Both the position numbers and the translations under genes were made by a program. Of a stretch of DNA of 64,000 nt, positions 11,575 to 22,720 are shown in pieces (within the stretch, counting starts at the first letter, position 1; each line of letters starts with the position of its first letter). The stretch is taken from positions 444,594,687 through 444,658,686 of the forward strand of contig JAUMIR010000001.1 in assembly GCA_030847615.1 (NCBI GenBank), in the 5' to 3' direction. The stretch comes from Gambelia wislizenii (taxonomy: Eukaryota; Chordata; Lepidosauria; Squamata; Crotaphytidae). The notes below the pieces were generated by a model. The model did no database searches and was not told where the DNA came from. It saw only the letters and a program-made list of their open reading frames with translations.

Positions 11575-11815
11575 TTTAGAGCTTTCATACCCTCCAATTT
11601 TCCTAATTTGGCAGGGACAGTCCTGATTAAATCCTCTGTTGTTCCACTTTTTCAGAGGAGAGGAGGGAGGGATCTTGTTCTTCTTAGCAGTCTCAGGCAA
11701 AAGCAAACTGCCGAAGGCCATCCTAGCTTCCTCTTCATTAATAACCTTTGCCATCTTGACCACACTCTGATACAGCATGACCACACTCTGATACCCAGTT
11801 TTCATTTGTGAAATG
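11575..11815. repeat. Unclassified interspersed repeat ('CAGTTTTCATCTGTGAAAT' unit)
   Basis: Shares blocks with 28731-29150, 32345-32640 and 49855-50175: a segment like CTCCAATTTTCC...GGCAGGGACAGTCC, then GCAAAAGCAAACTGC, then TCATTAATAACCTTTG, then ACACTCTGATAC, then CAGTTTTCATTTGTGAAATG. I cannot name the family. No coding potential beyond short frames. Confidence 0.6.
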
Positions 11816-12337
11816 TTGAAGGTATGAGCTTTGGGATGTTAGGGGAGCTTCCATAGGTTCCAATAAGCACAGATCCTAAGCTGAGATGTCCACAGCTAGT
11901 CCTCTGCATTCATCTTAAGGAGTCCTGTTTCCCCTTTCTCCTGCCTGTCAGCCATGTGTATGCTGGCTCAAGCTACTGCTACCTACACACTGCAAACAGA
12001 TTTGAGAGCTGCTACAGTTGAATACTTTATGGAAGGAGTGTGCATTCCTGTTCTTGCAAAGAGGAGCAGAAAGCATGGAGGGCAAAAGCAAAAGATGGGG
12101 GTGTTGCAGCCACCATTTGGGTACTGTGTGACACCAACTGCTTTTTTTTTTTTTGGAATAAAGAAGAATTAACACAGCACACACAGGGAAAGTGGAGAGC
12201 CCTGCCAACTAAAAGGGGCTTTCCATGAAAGAGTCCCCTTTGAATTACAACACCACCACCACCCTGCCAGAACTGTGCTTCAGGTTCAATCTCAATCTTT
12301 CTCTTTCTTAGGACTTTTTCAAACAATGTAAAAATAA

Positions 12338-12433
12338 CGCTAGCAGCGTCGCCAGGTTGCGACGCTGCAGCGCTAGAGGGCGTCAGTTTCATACGACGCT
12401 CCTTCCCAGTGGTACTGTTGCAGTACCGCTGGG
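12338..12433. other. CpG-dense cluster of consecutive hairpins
   Basis: Three self-complementary segments follow one another: a 14-15 bp stem (left arm 12338-12352, right arm 12359-12372, one bulged base), a short GCGTC/GACGC stem (about 12380-12398), and a 13-bp stem with a 3-base loop (12405-12417 and 12421-12433, one G-T pair). CpG is far denser than in the flanks. It could be the end of an unrecognised transposon or a structured RNA. I cannot assign a function. Confidence 0.6.
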
Positions 12434-12506
12434 ACGTTTGACCGTGATATTTTTGCTTTCTACTGTCATATTTTACTCGCGATCAACTTAGTAATCATTG
12501 TCAGTC

Positions 12507-12600
12507 TCCCATCCATGTACTAACCAGGGCTGACCCTGCTTAGCTTCCAAGATCAGACAGTCTCTGGTGCGTTTAGAGTATTTAGGCATTCAGATGTAAG
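12507..12600 (-). mobile_element. 5S rRNA-derived SINE, head fragment
   Basis: On the minus strand this reads GGAAGC(T)AAGCAGGGTCAGCC and TGGTTAGTACATGGATGGGA, the internal promoter region of 5S rRNA. It lacks the first third of 5S and runs into unrelated sequence, so it is a SINE relic and not a 5S gene. A fuller copy lies at 50190-50430. Confidence 0.75.
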
Positions 12601-12809
12601 CCCCAACAAATTAAGTGGGATTTACTCCTAAGTAAATGTTTACAGGAATGCAGCCTAAATGAGACATTCTAAAAGGACACTGAGATGCATAGGTATATTT
12701 ATGACAATCATGCTTTCCCCAATAGTCTCTTTCTTAAGTAATTTCATTCAATTTATCTCCTGGAGCTAAAAGTATCACACATTATTTTCAAGCACTCCCA
12801 TCCACTCAC

Positions 12810-12930
12810 ATTTTTATCCTAATACTAGCCCTGTGAAGTAGGTGTCCCTGAGAAGCTATGATTAGCTCAAGGTGACCATATGAGTGTTATGTTATATGGA
12901 AGCTGGGATTTGACCTGAGCTATAATGTGC
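12810..12930 (-). mobile_element. MIR-like tRNA SINE fragment
   Basis: The inverted body of the common vertebrate tRNA SINE: TTTTATCCTAATACTAGCCC, then CTGTGAAGTAGGTGTCCCTG, then GCTCAAGGTGACCATATGAG, then GCTGGGATTTGACCTGAGC (box B region). Diverged. Confidence 0.6.
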
Positions 12931-13149
12931 CTTGGGCATAGGGGGTGGCCATGAATGCAGTGGCCATGGAGCTGAGAGAGAGCTGAAGTTTAGAGCAGGA
13001 TCTGATTAAAGCCATTTTAATTTTAAAATAATGTGTTATATATTTTTTAATTTTTAAATTATTGTTAATCATGCTGCATGTATGCACACACAAAGAGTAC
13101 TGTATTTATTGATCTGATCCCCTCCCTTTTTTGCATGTTTTGCAAAACT

Positions 13150-13310
13150 CCAGAACATAAATTCCAAGGATTCTCTGCTTGGAATAGCAGTTCTCTTTGT
13201 GCTTCCTCATTAATAACTTTTTCCTTCTTATTGCCTGACTACGCCCTTTTGGCCATAATCTGATGTTCTTTGGCCACATATATCCCTATTTTCATCTGTG
13301 AAGTGTTGAA
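13150..13310. repeat. Unclassified interspersed repeat (same unit as 28731-29150)
   Basis: Shares TTCCTCATTAATAACTTTTT, TCTGATG-TTCTTTGGCCACA and TTTTCATCTGTGAAGTGTTG with the copies at 11575, 28731, 32345 and 49855. Diverged. Confidence 0.5.
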
Positions 13311-13484
13311 GGCTGTGTGAGTCTCAAGCAAAACTGTAGCTCTTGGAGCAGAGATTCTCAGCTTTGATCCCTTTTTGCAGCGATGTTTTTGCCCCCTATT
13401 AGGTGTTTTTCACAAACTTTGGGGATTTATATTATTGCATTTATATTTTGCCTTGCTTTCAAAACTGGGACTCAAGACACCGCG

Positions 13485-13600
13485 TGTAGGGGTGGGGAAC
13501 ATGTGGCTCTCCAGATGGTGTTGAACTGCAACTCACATCATCCCTAGTCAGCATGGCATAAGGGTGATGAGCAATGCAGCCCAACAACATCTAGAGGGCC
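13485..13600. mobile_element. Palindromic MITE (truncated), 'GTGGGGAACATGTGGCTCTC'
   Basis: Left arm GGGTGGGGAACATGTGGCTC, then GAACTGCAACTCACATCATC, then a partial inverted return, CCAACAACATCTAGAGGGCC. This is a very common lizard repeat type. The ACTGCAACTCACATCATCCC stretch resembles the end of the copia LTR. Confidence 0.55.
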
Positions 13601-13609
13601 TACCACAGA

Positions 13610-14070
13610 CCTCCTCAACATCCCCCGATGGCATTATTTTTTAAAACTTGCTGGCAGGAGAGTAAGGACAGAGCCATCCTGGCCTCTATAAGGAGAGAGT
13701 TCTGAAGTCTTGAAGCAGCCACCAAGAAGGCCTTTTCCTTTGTTCCCACCAAACTAGCCTGAGAAGCTGGGTCAGAGACAATGGCCTCTCCATATGATCT
13801 TAGAGCTCTAATGGGTTCATAAATGGTTATATGGTCCTTCAAACAGCCTGGACACAAGTTGTATGGAGCTTTATAGGTCTTTCAGTTGTGCCGGAAACAC
13901 ACCAGCAGCCAGTGCAGCTGTTGCGACAAGGGAGTTGCGTGGTCCCTGTACCCAGCTCCAGTTAACAATCTGGCTGCAGCTCTTTGGGTCAGTTGATGTA
14001 TCTTAGCACTTTTGAAAGGCAGCCCCATGCTAAGCACATTACAGAAATCCAGAGGCACAGAAAGAGGTCT
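13610..14070 (-). mobile_element. Unclassified LINE/SINE-like repeat
   Basis: Minus-strand copy of the repeat found in plus orientation at 57440-57720. The shared text includes the 'gccttttcctttgttcccaccaaa' region and, further on, segments like CGGAAACACACCAGCAGCCA and CAGCTCCAGTTAACAATCTG. I recognise it as a frequent lizard repeat but cannot name the family. It has no intact ORF. Confidence 0.5.
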
Positions 14071-14689
14071 GCCCTTGGGAACCTCCTTTGTGTGGCAGCT
14101 GGAAGGCCAAGCACCCTGTTTTGCCATTGGAACTCCACATCCTGGCATTTTGATCACAGGAGGCTTTCAGTCCACGAGAGAGCCAAGGCCTTTGTACTAC
14201 TCCAACATGCTCCTGCAGTGGTGGCAGGGAGGGGAGACAACGATGCCAGAAATGAGTTGGCATCATTTTATTTCGCTCCTATTAAGAGCAATGAGAAGAA
14301 AAGTTCCAACAGAAACAAAGGCCCAAAACAAAGGAAGGATGCTATACTCCCTGCATTTTCCACCCTGCCAATGTACAGTAAACTGCATTCTCCCTGGGGA
14401 AGCCCCAAGGTATCTAGGAGGCAAAGCAAGAATGGTCAAGGACAGGGTGCTTGCCCTATCCTAGATGGTACCCTAGTAGTACTTGAGGCTGTACTCCCCT
14501 TTCTTGGCAGTAAGAAAAGTGTAATAAGAAATTAAACTATTAAGTATTTTCTGCCCTTTTGCAACACTCAAAATCTGTACCCTGAGGCAGCTGCCTGACT
14601 TTTGCCTAATGGTAGGGATGGCCCTAACTCTCCCTCACTTGCTGTCATTGGGTTGCTCTGTTTACCAGCTGGCTTAAAAAATGCTACAG

Positions 14690-14780
14690 AAATTTCCAAA
14701 GGGCTGCCATATTAGTCTGTTTCAGCAAAAACCAACAGAAAGTCTTGTAGGACCTTAAAGACTTAACAAATTTCTCTAAC
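14690..14780. repeat. Repeat fragment ('TTAGTCTGTTTCAGCAAAAA')
   Basis: Carries ATATTAGTCTGTTTCAGC and TTGTAGGACCTTAAAGACTT, wording seen in a widespread reptile interspersed repeat. Family unknown to me. Confidence 0.4.
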
Positions 14781-15636
14781 CCCCCACACATTTGTTCATT
14801 CTTAATTAAAACCTAGGAACTGATTTTTGCTAGATCAATTTGACTGCAAAGTAACTCAGCAGAAATCAATAGAAACCCACCAGTGCAATCACATAAAAGA
14901 TAGTCTTCAAATTGCAAGTCTTTTAAGGTGCTTTCATTTTCATCAGTAAATATTTAATATACTAGGGAAATGTGGATGATATAACCTATTTGGACCACAA
15001 TCATTCATTTTATGAAGAGCCACACAGGAAATTACTATTTAAACTGGAAATGATGAGTAAGGTAATGGTTAAAGGGAAGCAAACACTGTATTTTGCTAAA
15101 GGCAAATGTTCAAGTTAGAGAGATGTAACAAGTACAGTAGACTTCCTCAGCCATCAATCTTAGGACCTATTTTGCTCATTACAGACCCTAGGGAGGGAAA
15201 TAGTAGCTTACTGATGAAATTTGCAAATGATACCATGTGCAGAAGCCTTCTAAAAGCAGAAAAGAGCTAGGTAATTATACAGGATGAAACACAGTAATAG
15301 AATGGACTTTACAGTCATTAATACAACATGTGACCAAGGCTGCATGTGACTAGCCTTGGTCACATGCTGCAGGATGCCTTCCTGCCTTCTGGGAGAGTCA
15401 GGGAGATGGCAGCGGCAGCGAGGGCTGGCCTGTTGGGACAGGCCCCTGCAGACCTCTGGGCCCCGCTTCATTTCCTCCCAGCAGATCGGAGTAAAACACG
15501 TATTATTCTAAAACAGTCAGGGCTGGTTTAAGGAATTTTGGGGGTCCCTGCAATGCTTTATTTTTGGGGCCCCATATGTTTATCTCAGGTCAATGTAACC
15601 TAACCTATTCACAGTACAGGATGTTCAGATTACAGT

Positions 15637-15995
15637 AGGACCCACGGATTCATTATCCATGGGACACAAAACAGCACACCTATCATAGAGTCTTCCTAGA
15701 AAAATATGTCCTCCCTAGCCATTTTCTATTGGAAACTGCTTGATGCAGTGTAAATGTGTAAATAGCTATTGCTTAAAACAATTAAGCCGCTCTGATAGCC
15801 TTGTGGCTGAAGAGCGGTGTATAAATAAATAATAAAAAAAAAAACAAAAAAAACAACAAAACAAAACAACCTCTATGGTAATTTAAACCAGAAGTCCCAT
15901 TATTTTCAATGGCGTTCACTATTATCCACAGTTTTCAGAATCTATGCCTGCACAGAACCAATCCCCAATAGATAAGGGGGGGGGGCTACTGTATT
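15637..15995. mobile_element. Tigger-like MITE carrying an inserted SINE tail
   Basis: Ends: TACAGTAGGACCCACGGATTC at the left and GGGGGGGCTACTGTATT at the right, an inverted pair. The family motif ACTATTATCCACAG is present. Interrupting it at about 15727-15875 is the 3' part of a tRNA SINE (TAAGCCGCTCTGATAGCCTT, GAAGAGCGGTGTATAAATAA) with an A-rich tail. Confidence 0.65.
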
Positions 15996-16120
15996 ACATA
16001 ATTTGCCACCAATAATTTAGTTTAAAAACTATATTGTAGGCACTAACATCATATTTTTTGTTAATTAGCAATTAACATAATGGTGTAGATTTCCTCAAAA
16101 AAAGAAAAAAGAAAAAAGAA

Positions 16121-16319
16121 AGTGTGGACTATAAGCTAAAAATGAATTAGCAGTGTGATGCAGCAGCAAAAAATGCCAATGCAATTCTAGACTACATTAA
16201 TAAGGAGTATAGTGTCTAGATCAAGGGAAGTAATAGTACCACTACATTCTGCTTTGGTCAGACCTCACCTGGAATACTGTTTCCAGTTCTGGGCACAACA
16301 ATTCAAGAAAGATATTGAG
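16121..16319 (+). mobile_element. Older CR1 LINE, left half (split by a younger CR1)
   Basis: Plus-strand CR1 reverse-transcriptase segment (GVDYKLKMN..-like, then CINRS / [24 protein letters not shown] frames with breaks), ending within the codons for KKDIE. It continues at about 19380 with the next part of the same CR1 ([25 protein letters not shown]). Only about 30 bases are lost or garbled between the halves, so they are one element split by the insertion of the minus-strand CR1. Confidence 0.8.
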
Positions 16320-16320
16320 G

Positions 16321-19300
16321 AATCATAGAATCATAGAATCATAGAATTGCAGAGTTGGAAGAGACCACGAGGGCCATCCAGTCCAACCCCCTGCCACGCA
16401 GGAAATCTTGATCAAAGCATCCCCGACAGATGGCCATCCAGCCTCTGTTTAAAGACCTCCAAGGAAGGAGACCCCACCACGCTCCGGGGGAGTGTGTTCC
16501 ACTGCCGAACAGCTCTTACTGTCAAAAAGTTCCTCCTAATGTTGAGATGGAATCTCTGTTCCTGGAGCTTGCACCCATTGCTCCGTGTTCCAGTCTCTGG
16601 AGCAACAGAAAACAAGCTTGCTCCATCCTCAATGTGACATCCCTTCAAATACTTAAACAGGGCTATCATATCGCCTCTTAACCGTCTTTTTTCCAGGCTA
16701 AACATACCCAGCTCCCTAAGTCTCTCCTCATAAGGCATTGTTTCCAGACCTTTCACCATTTTAGTTGCCCTTCTCTGGACACGCTCCAATTTGTCAATAT
16801 CCTTTCTGAATTGTGGTGCCCAGAACTGGACACAGTATTCTAAGTGAGGTCTGACCAAGGCAGAATAGAGTGGCACTATTACTTCCCTTGATCTAGACAC
16901 TATACTTCTATTGATACAGCCCAAAATCGCATTGGCCTTTTTAGCTGCCGCATCACACTGTTGGCTCATGTTCAACTTGTGGTCTACTAGGACTCCTAGA
17001 TCCCTTTCGCACTTAGTCTCATTCAGCCAGGTCTCTCCCATCCTATATTTATGCATTTCATTTTTCCGCCCTAAATGCAGTACTTTACATTTCTCCGTAT
17101 TGAATTTCATTTTGTTAGCTTTGGCCCAGCTCTCCAGTCTATCCAGGTCATTCTGAATTTTGATCCTGTCCTCTAGGGTATTAGCTACTTCTCCCAATTT
17201 GGTGTCATCTGCAAATTTGATAAGTATGCCCCTAATTCCCTCATCTAAGTCATTGATGAAGATGTTGAATAGCACTGGGCCCAGGACAGAACCCTGTGGC
17301 ACCCCACTGGTCACATCTTTCCAAGACGAAGAGGAGCCACTGCTGAGCACCCTTTGGGTTCGGCCAGTCAACCAATTACAAATCTATTGAACAGTTAACT
17401 TGTCTAGCCCACATTCTACAAGCTTGTTTGCAAGAATGTCATGGGGAACCTTGTCAAAGGCCTTACTGAAATCAAGGTATGCGATGTCCACAGCATTCCC
17501 TTCATCTACCAAGCTGGTAACTTTATCAAAAAAAGAGATCAGATTAGTCTGGCATGACTTGTTTCTCTGAAACCCATGTTGACTTTTTGTGATTATGGCA
17601 TTGCCTTCTAAATGTTCACAGACTCTGTTTAATGATCTGTTCTAGAATCTTCCCTGGTATTGATGTCAGACTAACTGGATGATAATTGTTGGGATCCTCT
17701 TTTTTCCCCTTTTTGAAGATGGGGACAACGTTTGCCCTCCTCCAGTCTTCTGGGACTTCTCCTGTTCTCCAGGAGTTCTCAAATATTATTGCCAATGGCT
17801 CTGAGATTATATTTGCCAGCTCTTTTAATACTCTTGGATGTAGTTCATCTGGTCCTGGAGATTTAAATTCATTTAGATTAAGAAGGTATTCCTGTACTAC
17901 CTCTTTACTTATTTTGAGCTGGATTTCCCCTATTGTGTCCTCTGTTCCATTCTCCTCAGGTTGGTCCTCCTTTTCCTTTTCTGAAAACACTGAGGCAAAG
18001 AAGGTGTTGAGTAATTCTGCCTTTTCTCTGTCCCCTGTTAGCATTTTGCCATCTTCTCCACGTAGCGGCCCTATCATTTCCTTCTTCCTCCTTTTGCTGC
18101 GGACATACCCAAAAAAACCCTTTTTATTGTTCTTAACCTCCCTAGCAAGCCTGAGCTCATTCTGCGCTTTAGCTTTTCTGACTTTACTCCTACACGTGTT
18201 CGCTATCTGTTTGAATTCTTCTTTGGTGATTTTCCCCCTTTTCCATTTCCTATACATGTTCTGTTTAAAACTTAGCTCCATTGAAAGTTCTTTAGTCATC
18301 CATCCTGGTTTCTTGAGACACCTCCCATTTTTCTTCCTCAATGGTACTGTTTGAAATTGTGCCTTCAGTATCTCCCTTTTGAGAAAGTCCCATCCGTCTT
18401 GAGGTCTCTTCTCTTATAGTATTCCTGACCATGGGATCACCCCCAGTATTTATTTCCCTGAGTTCATTGAAATCAGCTCTCCTAAAGTCAAGAATGCGTG
18501 TCTGACTATGCCTGGCTTCTCCTTTCCATTGTATAACAAACTCCAGGAGAACATGATCACTCTCACCTAAGGATCCCACCACTTGCACCGCATTAACCAG
18601 GTCGTCTCTGTTGGTTAGGATCAGATCTAAAATAGCTGACCCCCTTGTTGCCTCTTCCACCTTTTGGACCATGAAATTGTCTTCCAGGCATGTAAGGAAT
18701 TTGCTAGACCTTGTAGTTTTGGCTGAGTTAGATTGCCAGCAAATATCAGGATAGTTGAAGTCACCCATCACTACTACATCTCTCCTTTCTGCATGTATGT
18801 TCATCTGTTCTAGAAAGGCAACATCCAATTCCTCCGTCTGATTTGGGGGTCTGTAGTAGAGTCCCACAATAACATCCCTGTTGTTTCCCTCCCCTTTAAT
18901 TTTTATCCAGATGCTCTCCACCTGGCTTCCAGTATTGATGTCGTGGATCACTTCACTGGTGTAAATATCCCTGACATATAATGCTATTCCTCCTCCTTTC
19001 CTGTTTGGCCTGTTTCTCCTATAAAGGTTATACCCCTCTATTCCTACATTCCAATCATGAGACTCGTCCCACCAGGTTTCAGTAATGCCTATTATATCGT
19101 ATTTGTTTTGTAGTGCCAGGAGTTCAAGTTCATCTTGCTTATTTCCCATGCTCTGTGCATTAGTGTAGAGACATCTGAGACCATGTGTTCCCTTTACTTG
19201 CTCCCTGTGCAAGTTTTGTTGCCTCCCACTGTTGGGTCCTTGCGCTGTTTGCCTTGTTCCCTCTATGACAGTTTGACTATTTTCTCCAGCCCTTTTGCCT

Positions 19301-19378
19301 TCCAGAATACTGTCTCCCTCCCCCATTTGACTCAGTTTAAAGCCCTCCTGATCAAATTCTTGAGACTGTTGGCAAAAA
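16321..19378 (-). mobile_element. Nearly full-length CR1 LINE, inactive
   Basis: The 3' end carries the CR1-specific terminal octamer repeats (on the minus strand, repeats of ATTCTATG) at 16321-16348. Reading upstream comes the 3' UTR, then the whole ORF2 (reverse transcriptase, then endonuclease). About 3.06 kb. ORF1 and the far 5' end are missing, and the 5' end at about 19378 abuts the interrupted older CR1. There is no poly(A), as expected for CR1. Confidence 0.92.
16412..19330 (-). pseudogene. CR1 ORF2 (endonuclease-reverse transcriptase), broken
   Basis: ORF2 encodes an apurinic-type endonuclease (frame at 18292-19539; motifs NAQSMGNKQDELE, ITETWWDESHDW, VVVMGDFNYPDICW, LGESDHVLLEF) followed by reverse transcriptase (17616-18341 and 16412-17371; [56 protein letters not shown]). 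In the family this enzyme nicks the target and primes cDNA there. It is spread over three frames. I see a frameshift near 18300-18340, one near 17620-17640, and an in-frame stop near 17383-17385, so it cannot make a full enzyme. The 415-codon frame runs past the true N-terminus into the antisense of the older CR1. Confidence 0.9.
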
Positions 19379-19379
19379 T

Positions 19380-19862
19380 GTTTTTTTCCAACTGTTGTAA
19401 AATGCACAGGATGGTGGGAGGTCTGGAAGCCATTATGCCCTATGAGGAGTGGCTTACAGAGCTGGGTATGTTTAGCCTGGGGAAGAGAAGGTTGAGAGGT
19501 GACATGATAGTCATGTTTAAATATTTGAAGGGATGTCATCCTGAGGATGGAGCAAGCATGTTTTCTGCTGCTCCAGAGACTAGGACATGTAGCAGTGGGT
19601 TCAAACTCCAGGAAAAGAGATTCTACCTAAACAGTAGGAAGAACTTCCTGACAGTAAGTTTGGAACAATAAGAGCTGTTTGGAAGTGGAATCTCCTGCTG
19701 CCTGGGAGTGTGATGGAGTCTCATTCTTTGGAGGTTTTTAAGCAGAGGCTGGATCATCATCTGTCGTGAGGGCTTTGATTGTGTGTTCCTGCAGGGCAGA
19801 AGCCGATTGGATGGGGTGGCTGTTGGGGTCCCTCGCAGCCCTATGATTCTATTATTCTAGGC
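19380..19862 (+). mobile_element. Older CR1 LINE, right half
   Basis: Continuation of the plus-strand CR1 begun at 16121. It covers the end of ORF2 (GGLEAIMPYEEWLTELGMFS region, frame 19135-19671) and the 3' UTR with AGGGCTTTGATTGTGTGTTCC, and ends in CCTATGATTCTATTATTCTA, the degraded octamer repeats. A dead copy. Confidence 0.85.
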
Positions 19863-19865
19863 TGC

Positions 19866-19965
19866 ATTCAGAGCCTGGGAAAGTTACTTTTGGATTACAC
19901 CTCCCAGAATTCCCCTGCCAACACACTTCTCAAGGTCTGGTTGCATTGTTCCTTTCCCAGGATTC
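19866..19965. mobile_element. Palindromic MITE fragment ('AAAGTTACTTTTGGATTACA')
   Basis: GGGAAAGTTACTTTTGGATT, then CACCTCCCAGAATTCCCC. The same family as 63288-63410. The second arm is poorly preserved. Confidence 0.5.
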
Positions 19966-19972
19966 TCTAGCT

Positions 19973-20145
19973 CAGTGGTTCTTAACTTGGGGTCTGTGAT
20001 GTCCTTACAGGGGGTCCACAAAGGCTTGAAGGCTGCTTGGCCCACCTTCTTCCTGTAGTGGAGCAGCCATGTGACAGGAACGAAGGCAAAGGTTGGCTGG
20101 CTGGCTGGGCCTGCACATTGCCATTCAATCCACTGGTGGAGCATC
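19973..20145 (+). mobile_element. hAT-like MITE, 5' part only
   Basis: Begins CAGTGGTTCTTAACTTGGGG and follows the element at 23079-23465 through GGGGGTCCACAAAGGCTTGA and CACATTGCCATTCAATCC. It then breaks off before the right terminus. Confidence 0.75.
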
Positions 20146-20149
20146 TGGG

Positions 20150-20310
20150 TCCTTTCACACTTTACAGTTATAGTGCGATATTCCACTTTAACTGTCATGG
20201 TAACATCCTATGGAATCCTGGGATTTGCACTTTAGGGAAGAGTATTTCAAATTCTTAGCCAGAGAGTTCTAGTGTCTTAACAAATTACAAACTCCAGAAT
20301 AATAGGGAAG
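20150..20310. mobile_element. Palindromic MITE (diverged)
   Basis: CACTTTAACTGTCATGGTAA, TCCTATGGAATCCTGGGATT and a weak inverted second arm (AAATTACAAACTCCAGAAT). The ends are degraded. Confidence 0.55.
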
Positions 20311-20819
20311 CAACCCTGCAAATAGGAGTAGAATCACTAGAATACAGTGCCTCCTGCTCCCATCCAGAAAAGCTGGTCCAGTAAGATCATGATATCAACA
20401 GTCGCTGAAAGAGCAAGTAAGATCAATAGGGCAGTACTTCCCCATTTTACACCCAGTACATGTTGTTGATTGGGGCAGCTATGGTATCCCAGCCTGGCCT
20501 GAATCTAGACTGAAATAGGCCTACATAATCTGTTTGATTCAGAAAGTTTCCTGATCATTGCATGCTCCAAAGGTATATTATTGATAGGATTGTAGTTTTT
20601 AGAATATCTCTGGGCCCACTGAGGTCCTCTTCAGAAGAGGGACACTGAGATGATTTTGCTCCTCAAGGTCCATAATCTCTTGGGCTGGTTCTAGTTAAGT
20701 GTGCATATTTGTTTGTGCTTGTAAAAATAATCCTGTTGTACAGGAATCACTCCACATCTAAGAAGCCATCAAATAATTTTACATTACTAGTAATCCAGTT
20801 AAGTGGGACTGTACTGTAC

Positions 20820-21044
20820 TGTTGTCCATATTCGCTGGGGTTTGGTTCCAGGATCCTCTGTGGATACCAAAATCTGTGAATAGTCAAGTCCCATTACATG
20901 TAATGGCATAGCAAAATGGTGTCCCTTACATAAGATGGCAAAATCAAGGTTTGCTTTTTGAATTATTATTTTTAAAAGAATATTTTCAAGCCATGAATAC
21001 TTAAATCCATGGATACCAAATCCGTGGATACAGAGGGACAACTG
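20820..21044 (-). mobile_element. Tigger-like (Tc1/mariner) MITE with TA duplication
   Basis: Inverse copy of the 4564-4793 element. The ends are CTGTTGTCCATATTCGC and GAGGGACAACTG, with TA at 20818-20819 and 21045-21046. It lies just 112 bases downstream of SYNDIG1L exon 2 in the direction of transcription. Confidence 0.85.
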
Positions 21045-21138
21045 TATTTCATATATTGATTAATCCAACCCTGCTAGGCTCCTTTTAGAAAACAGTTTAG
21101 TAAGCCAAAAAGAACACTGTACACAGAAGGAGACATCA

Positions 21139-21306
<168 letters not shown>

Positions 21307-21495
21307 TTAATTCAAGGATAGTGACCAATGGTGCAGGGTAAGTCTAGCCTGCAGAGCGTCCAGGAAGAACACCAGTCTGCACTGTTCACGTTTGGACAAA
21401 CACATTTCTCCTGATACATGGCAAGCAGACCGTGGGGTAGGAAACATCCTCACTGAAATATATAATGTACTCTCACAACACATGTTAGAGACAAA

Positions 21496-22181
21496 GGAGA
21501 TTATCACACAAGCCTAGAAAAGTAGAATTAAAGCAGGATAGTAGTGTCTATGGCTGAACCTTATTATACAACACTGTGACTGTCCTGTAGCTGGCATGTA
21601 TTCAAACTGTTACTGCAGCATCCCTTTTAATTGATGGGAAAAGCCTGTCAATAGCTGTAAATGTTGCTATTGTTCTGCTGCTGGCCCTGGTGTGATAGGT
21701 CCCTTCACTTCAATTCCGGCATTATAGCAGTCAGTGCCACGAGGAAGCCTGATTTTCCTCCTCTTTCCCCCTCCCACTCACTGTTCCAAAGCAAGCTAAC
21801 TTTGTACTTGTTTTTAAATCTTTGCTGTGTTTGTGTACTTACAGCAAAAGAATAAAATAAAAATAATTTTAAATAGTTTCCCCCCATAATTACACAAACA
21901 CAGCAAAGATAAAAATAAAAAATCTGACAGGCACTGCTTTGGAAAAGCAAATGGAAGGGGGAGAGAGCAAGAGAGGAGGAGAATCAGGCCCCTCATGGCA
22001 CTGACTATTGCAATGCCCAGAACTGCAGCAAAGAGATTTATCACACTAGAGTTTTTTTTTCAAAGCAGCGCAGTCAAGCCAAAGAAGAGAGTTGTGATAA
22101 GAAATGTTTTCAAAGCGGTACGTTCCTGTTTTCTTTCATAACGCAATTGCCCCAAGATACTAGCCTCGTGTGATAATCTCC
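21496..22181. mobile_element. DNA transposon with 'GGAGATTATCACAC' inverted ends
   Basis: The left end GGAGATTATCACACAAGC is the inverse of the right end CTCGTGTGATAATCTCC. The interior is itself palindromic: TTTCCTCCTCTTTCCCCCTC (21753-21772) is mirrored near 21955-21985, and ATCTTTGCTGTGTTTGTGTA (21819-21838) near 21893-21912. No transposase ORF. A related, less complete copy lies at 27570-28169. The target duplication is not clear, so the superfamily is undecided. Confidence 0.7.
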
Positions 22182-22335
22182 AGAGTCAAACTCTGTGACA
22201 TAGGCTGCTTTATCTGCAAAGAACAGTGACTAGTATGAGCAATCCACTGGGAACTGTTGGCTTGCAAAGATCTAGAAGATGACATATGGATGCCTCCTTC
22301 ATTATTATTCCCCACCTCCTAGTTTAAAATACCTG

Positions 22336-22471
22336 GGCCTAAATCCAATTGCTTCTCCGAGAGTAGAATAGACCCACTGAATCAATTGAGGAATACTAAG
22401 TCAAAACTCAACGTAAATCTAATTGATTCAGTAAGTCTCCTCTAGTTGGGACAATTAATTGGATTTAGGCT
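22336..22471. mobile_element. Small palindromic MITE ('GCCTAAATCCAATT')
   Basis: Left end GGCCTAAATCCAATTGC, right end AATTAATTGGATTTAGGC. Internal repeats of ATTGATTCAGTAAGTCT face AGACCCACTGAATCAATTG. The same family as 63061-63193. Confidence 0.75.
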
Positions 22472-22720
22472 CTGAAATCTATTAGGCAGCAGAAGTGCCA
22501 CTTAACATGATGATTAAGAAAGATTTCCCTTGGCTTCAGCCCACAAGCATTTAATCTAGAATGGTCTGACCTTAGAAAGACTTCATTGAGGTTATTGGCA
22601 ATAAGAGATTTGTCGTATTCACCAACCAGTACTAAGGTTGCCTGAGTGAAAACTGAAGAGAGTTACTATACTTTTAATGGTTGTGTAGAAGTGGGAATTT
22701 CAGCATGATAAACAACATCT

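Noticed and set aside
12338..12433. Helitron 3' terminus
   Set aside because: The hairpin is not followed by CTRR at the expected distance and no 5' TC end was found.
13984..14535. 183-codon open frame
   Set aside because: Starts within an interspersed repeat and has no recognisable domain. Alternative frames are equally open.
16412..17371. 319-codon reverse-transcriptase ORF as a host or telomerase-like gene
   Set aside because: Contiguous with CR1 3' octamer repeats and other broken CR1 frames. It is a LINE remnant.
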